Assembly (NCBI GenBank): GCA_003519965.1
Contig: DOVS01000135.1
Span: 1-7,851 of the forward strand
Direction: 5' to 3'
Length of the DNA: 7,851 nt
From: Betaproteobacteria bacterium
Lineage (GTDB): Bacteria; Pseudomonadota; Gammaproteobacteria; Burkholderiales; UBA9220
Shown here: one piece after another, positions 6,327 to 7,851 of the stretch
Position numbering within the stretch: position 1 is the first letter of the stretch
How the letters are laid out: each line of letters starts with the position of its first letter
Notes under the pieces: generated by a model
The model's input: only the letters and a program-made list of their open reading frames with translations
The model's database searches: none
Told to the model about the DNA's origin: nothing
Position numbers and translations under genes: made by a program

Positions 6327-6357
6327 GGGATAGAGGAAGACCTCGCAATCTTACCCC
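6327..6357 (-). ncRNA. Group II intron domain VI-like hairpin
   Basis: Directly after domain V, minus-strand GGGGTA (6357-6352) pairs with TATCCC (6332-6327), enclosing an inner GAGG-TCTT-CCTC hairpin and an internal unpaired segment. The position and size fit domain VI. A bulged branch-point adenosine cannot be fixed with confidence, and class C introns often lack a standard one. Confidence 0.5.
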
Positions 6358-6362
6358 TTCCA

Positions 6363-6396
6363 CACCGCCGTGTGTACGGGGCCGTACATGGCGGTT
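6363..6396 (-). ncRNA. Group II intron domain V (catalytic hairpin)
   Basis: On the minus strand the pieces ACCGCC-ATG-TACG, loop GCCC, CGTA, bulge CA, CAC-GGCGGT fold into the typical 34-nt domain V: a long lower stem, a 2-nt bulge on the 3' strand, a 4-bp upper stem and a tetraloop. CGC at the third to fifth base of the stem is the catalytic triad form seen in class C introns (others have AGC). One A-C mismatch in the lower stem suggests mild decay or variation. Confidence 0.7.
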
Positions 6397-6413
6397 CAAT
6401 GAGCAAACTCTTG

Positions 6414-6541
6414 TTATCCCGCGAGGGATGGCCGACCTACACTGCTAAAGACCCTCGTTGGCAAGGCCAGCGATAGCGCCGGGGTTTTCGACAGGCGCCA
6501 CGGGCCATGTGCGCTTTTGCTGGTGTTCCGGCTTCTCGTAC
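6414..6541 (-). pseudogene. C-terminal fragment of group II intron reverse transcriptase/maturase
   Basis: Only 41 codons and the TAA stop remain before the IS junction. The residues GPWRLSKTPALSLALP followed by a short VGRPSLAG tail match my memory of the C-terminal end of bacterial group II intron reverse transcriptases. The stop lies 18 nt before domain V, the expected placement of an ORF ending in domain IV. The rest of the protein is cut off by the IS insertion and, if present, lies beyond the window. The frame continues into the IS as a meaningless fusion. Confidence 0.6.
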
Positions 6542-6569
6542 TGAACCGCCCCGGTATTTCCGGAGACTC
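6542..6569 (+). repeat. Left terminal inverted repeat of the IS
   Basis: This 28-bp end matches the complement of the right end at 24 of 28 positions: 12 identical bases TGAACCGCCCCG, three mismatches, then TTTCCGGAGAC and one further mismatch. The outermost TGA is the usual IS3-family tip. Confidence 0.9.
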
Positions 6570-6591
6570 CATTTCTTGAGAGGATGGAGCA

Positions 6592-7851
<1,260 letters not shown>

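Larger units (their letters stand above)
6325..6541 (-). mobile_element. Group II intron remnant (3' end), interrupted by an IS
   Basis: The segment holds, in minus-strand order, the last codons of an intron-encoded reverse transcriptase, domain V and domain VI of the ribozyme. Everything 5' of this is displaced by the IS inserted at 6541/6542; whether it survives beyond the window cannot be seen. The domain V triad CGC and its sequence resemble bacterial class C (group IIC) introns. The exact 3' boundary is uncertain, around 6324-6326, immediately before the presumed cassette start. Confidence 0.7.

Overview
The window looks like chromosomal DNA of a GC-rich proteobacterium, probably gamma- or betaproteobacterial. 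The basis is the GC-rich coding on the left, an IS3-family element and a group II intron relic with bacterial class C features. This placement is inference from composition and gene families; nothing here identifies a species.

Left part (about 222-4623, all minus strand): an operon-like block of three large genes. In order of transcription they are a PLP-dependent decarboxylase of the aromatic-L-amino-acid decarboxylase family (3142-4623), an ATP-grasp protein with a helical TPR-like N-terminus (1892-3145, ATGA overlap with the first gene) and a second fold-type I PLP enzyme of unknown reaction (222-1808). Together they suggest a small-molecule pathway: make an amine, ligate a carboxylate to an amine, and carry out a further PLP step. 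The product is not recognisable. Upstream (4644-4874) there is a candidate promoter, two palindromes, a 10-bp tandem repeat and a possible 39-residue basic peptide gene.

Middle part (about 4875-6326): accessory DNA of lower GC. It holds a hypothetical gene (5095-5619) and a GNAT acetyltransferase gene (5886-6296), both minus strand. The GNAT gene is laid out like an integron gene cassette: a 9-bp sequence just before the gene is repeated inverted over its stop codon, and the stop codon is followed by an attC-like R''-spacer-L''...L' stem-loop whose final R' core is missing. CTGACCC-type repeat motifs lie on both sides of the hypothetical gene.

Right part (about 6327-7851): the 3' end of a group II intron on the minus strand (the last 41 codons of its reverse transcriptase, then domain V and domain VI), cut off by a complete 1310-bp IS3-family insertion sequence whose right terminal repeat ends exactly at the last base of the window. 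The IS has orfA, a U UUU UUC slippery heptamer for -1 frameshifting, and an orfB that keeps its DDE triad but carries an apparent one-base insertion near its 3' end.

Overall, a chromosomal biosynthesis-like operon sits next to a mobile-element graveyard: a cassette-like acetyltransferase, an intron relic, and an IS nested in the intron. The points most worth checking are the uncharacterised three-gene operon with its possible peptide, and the cassette-intron junction.
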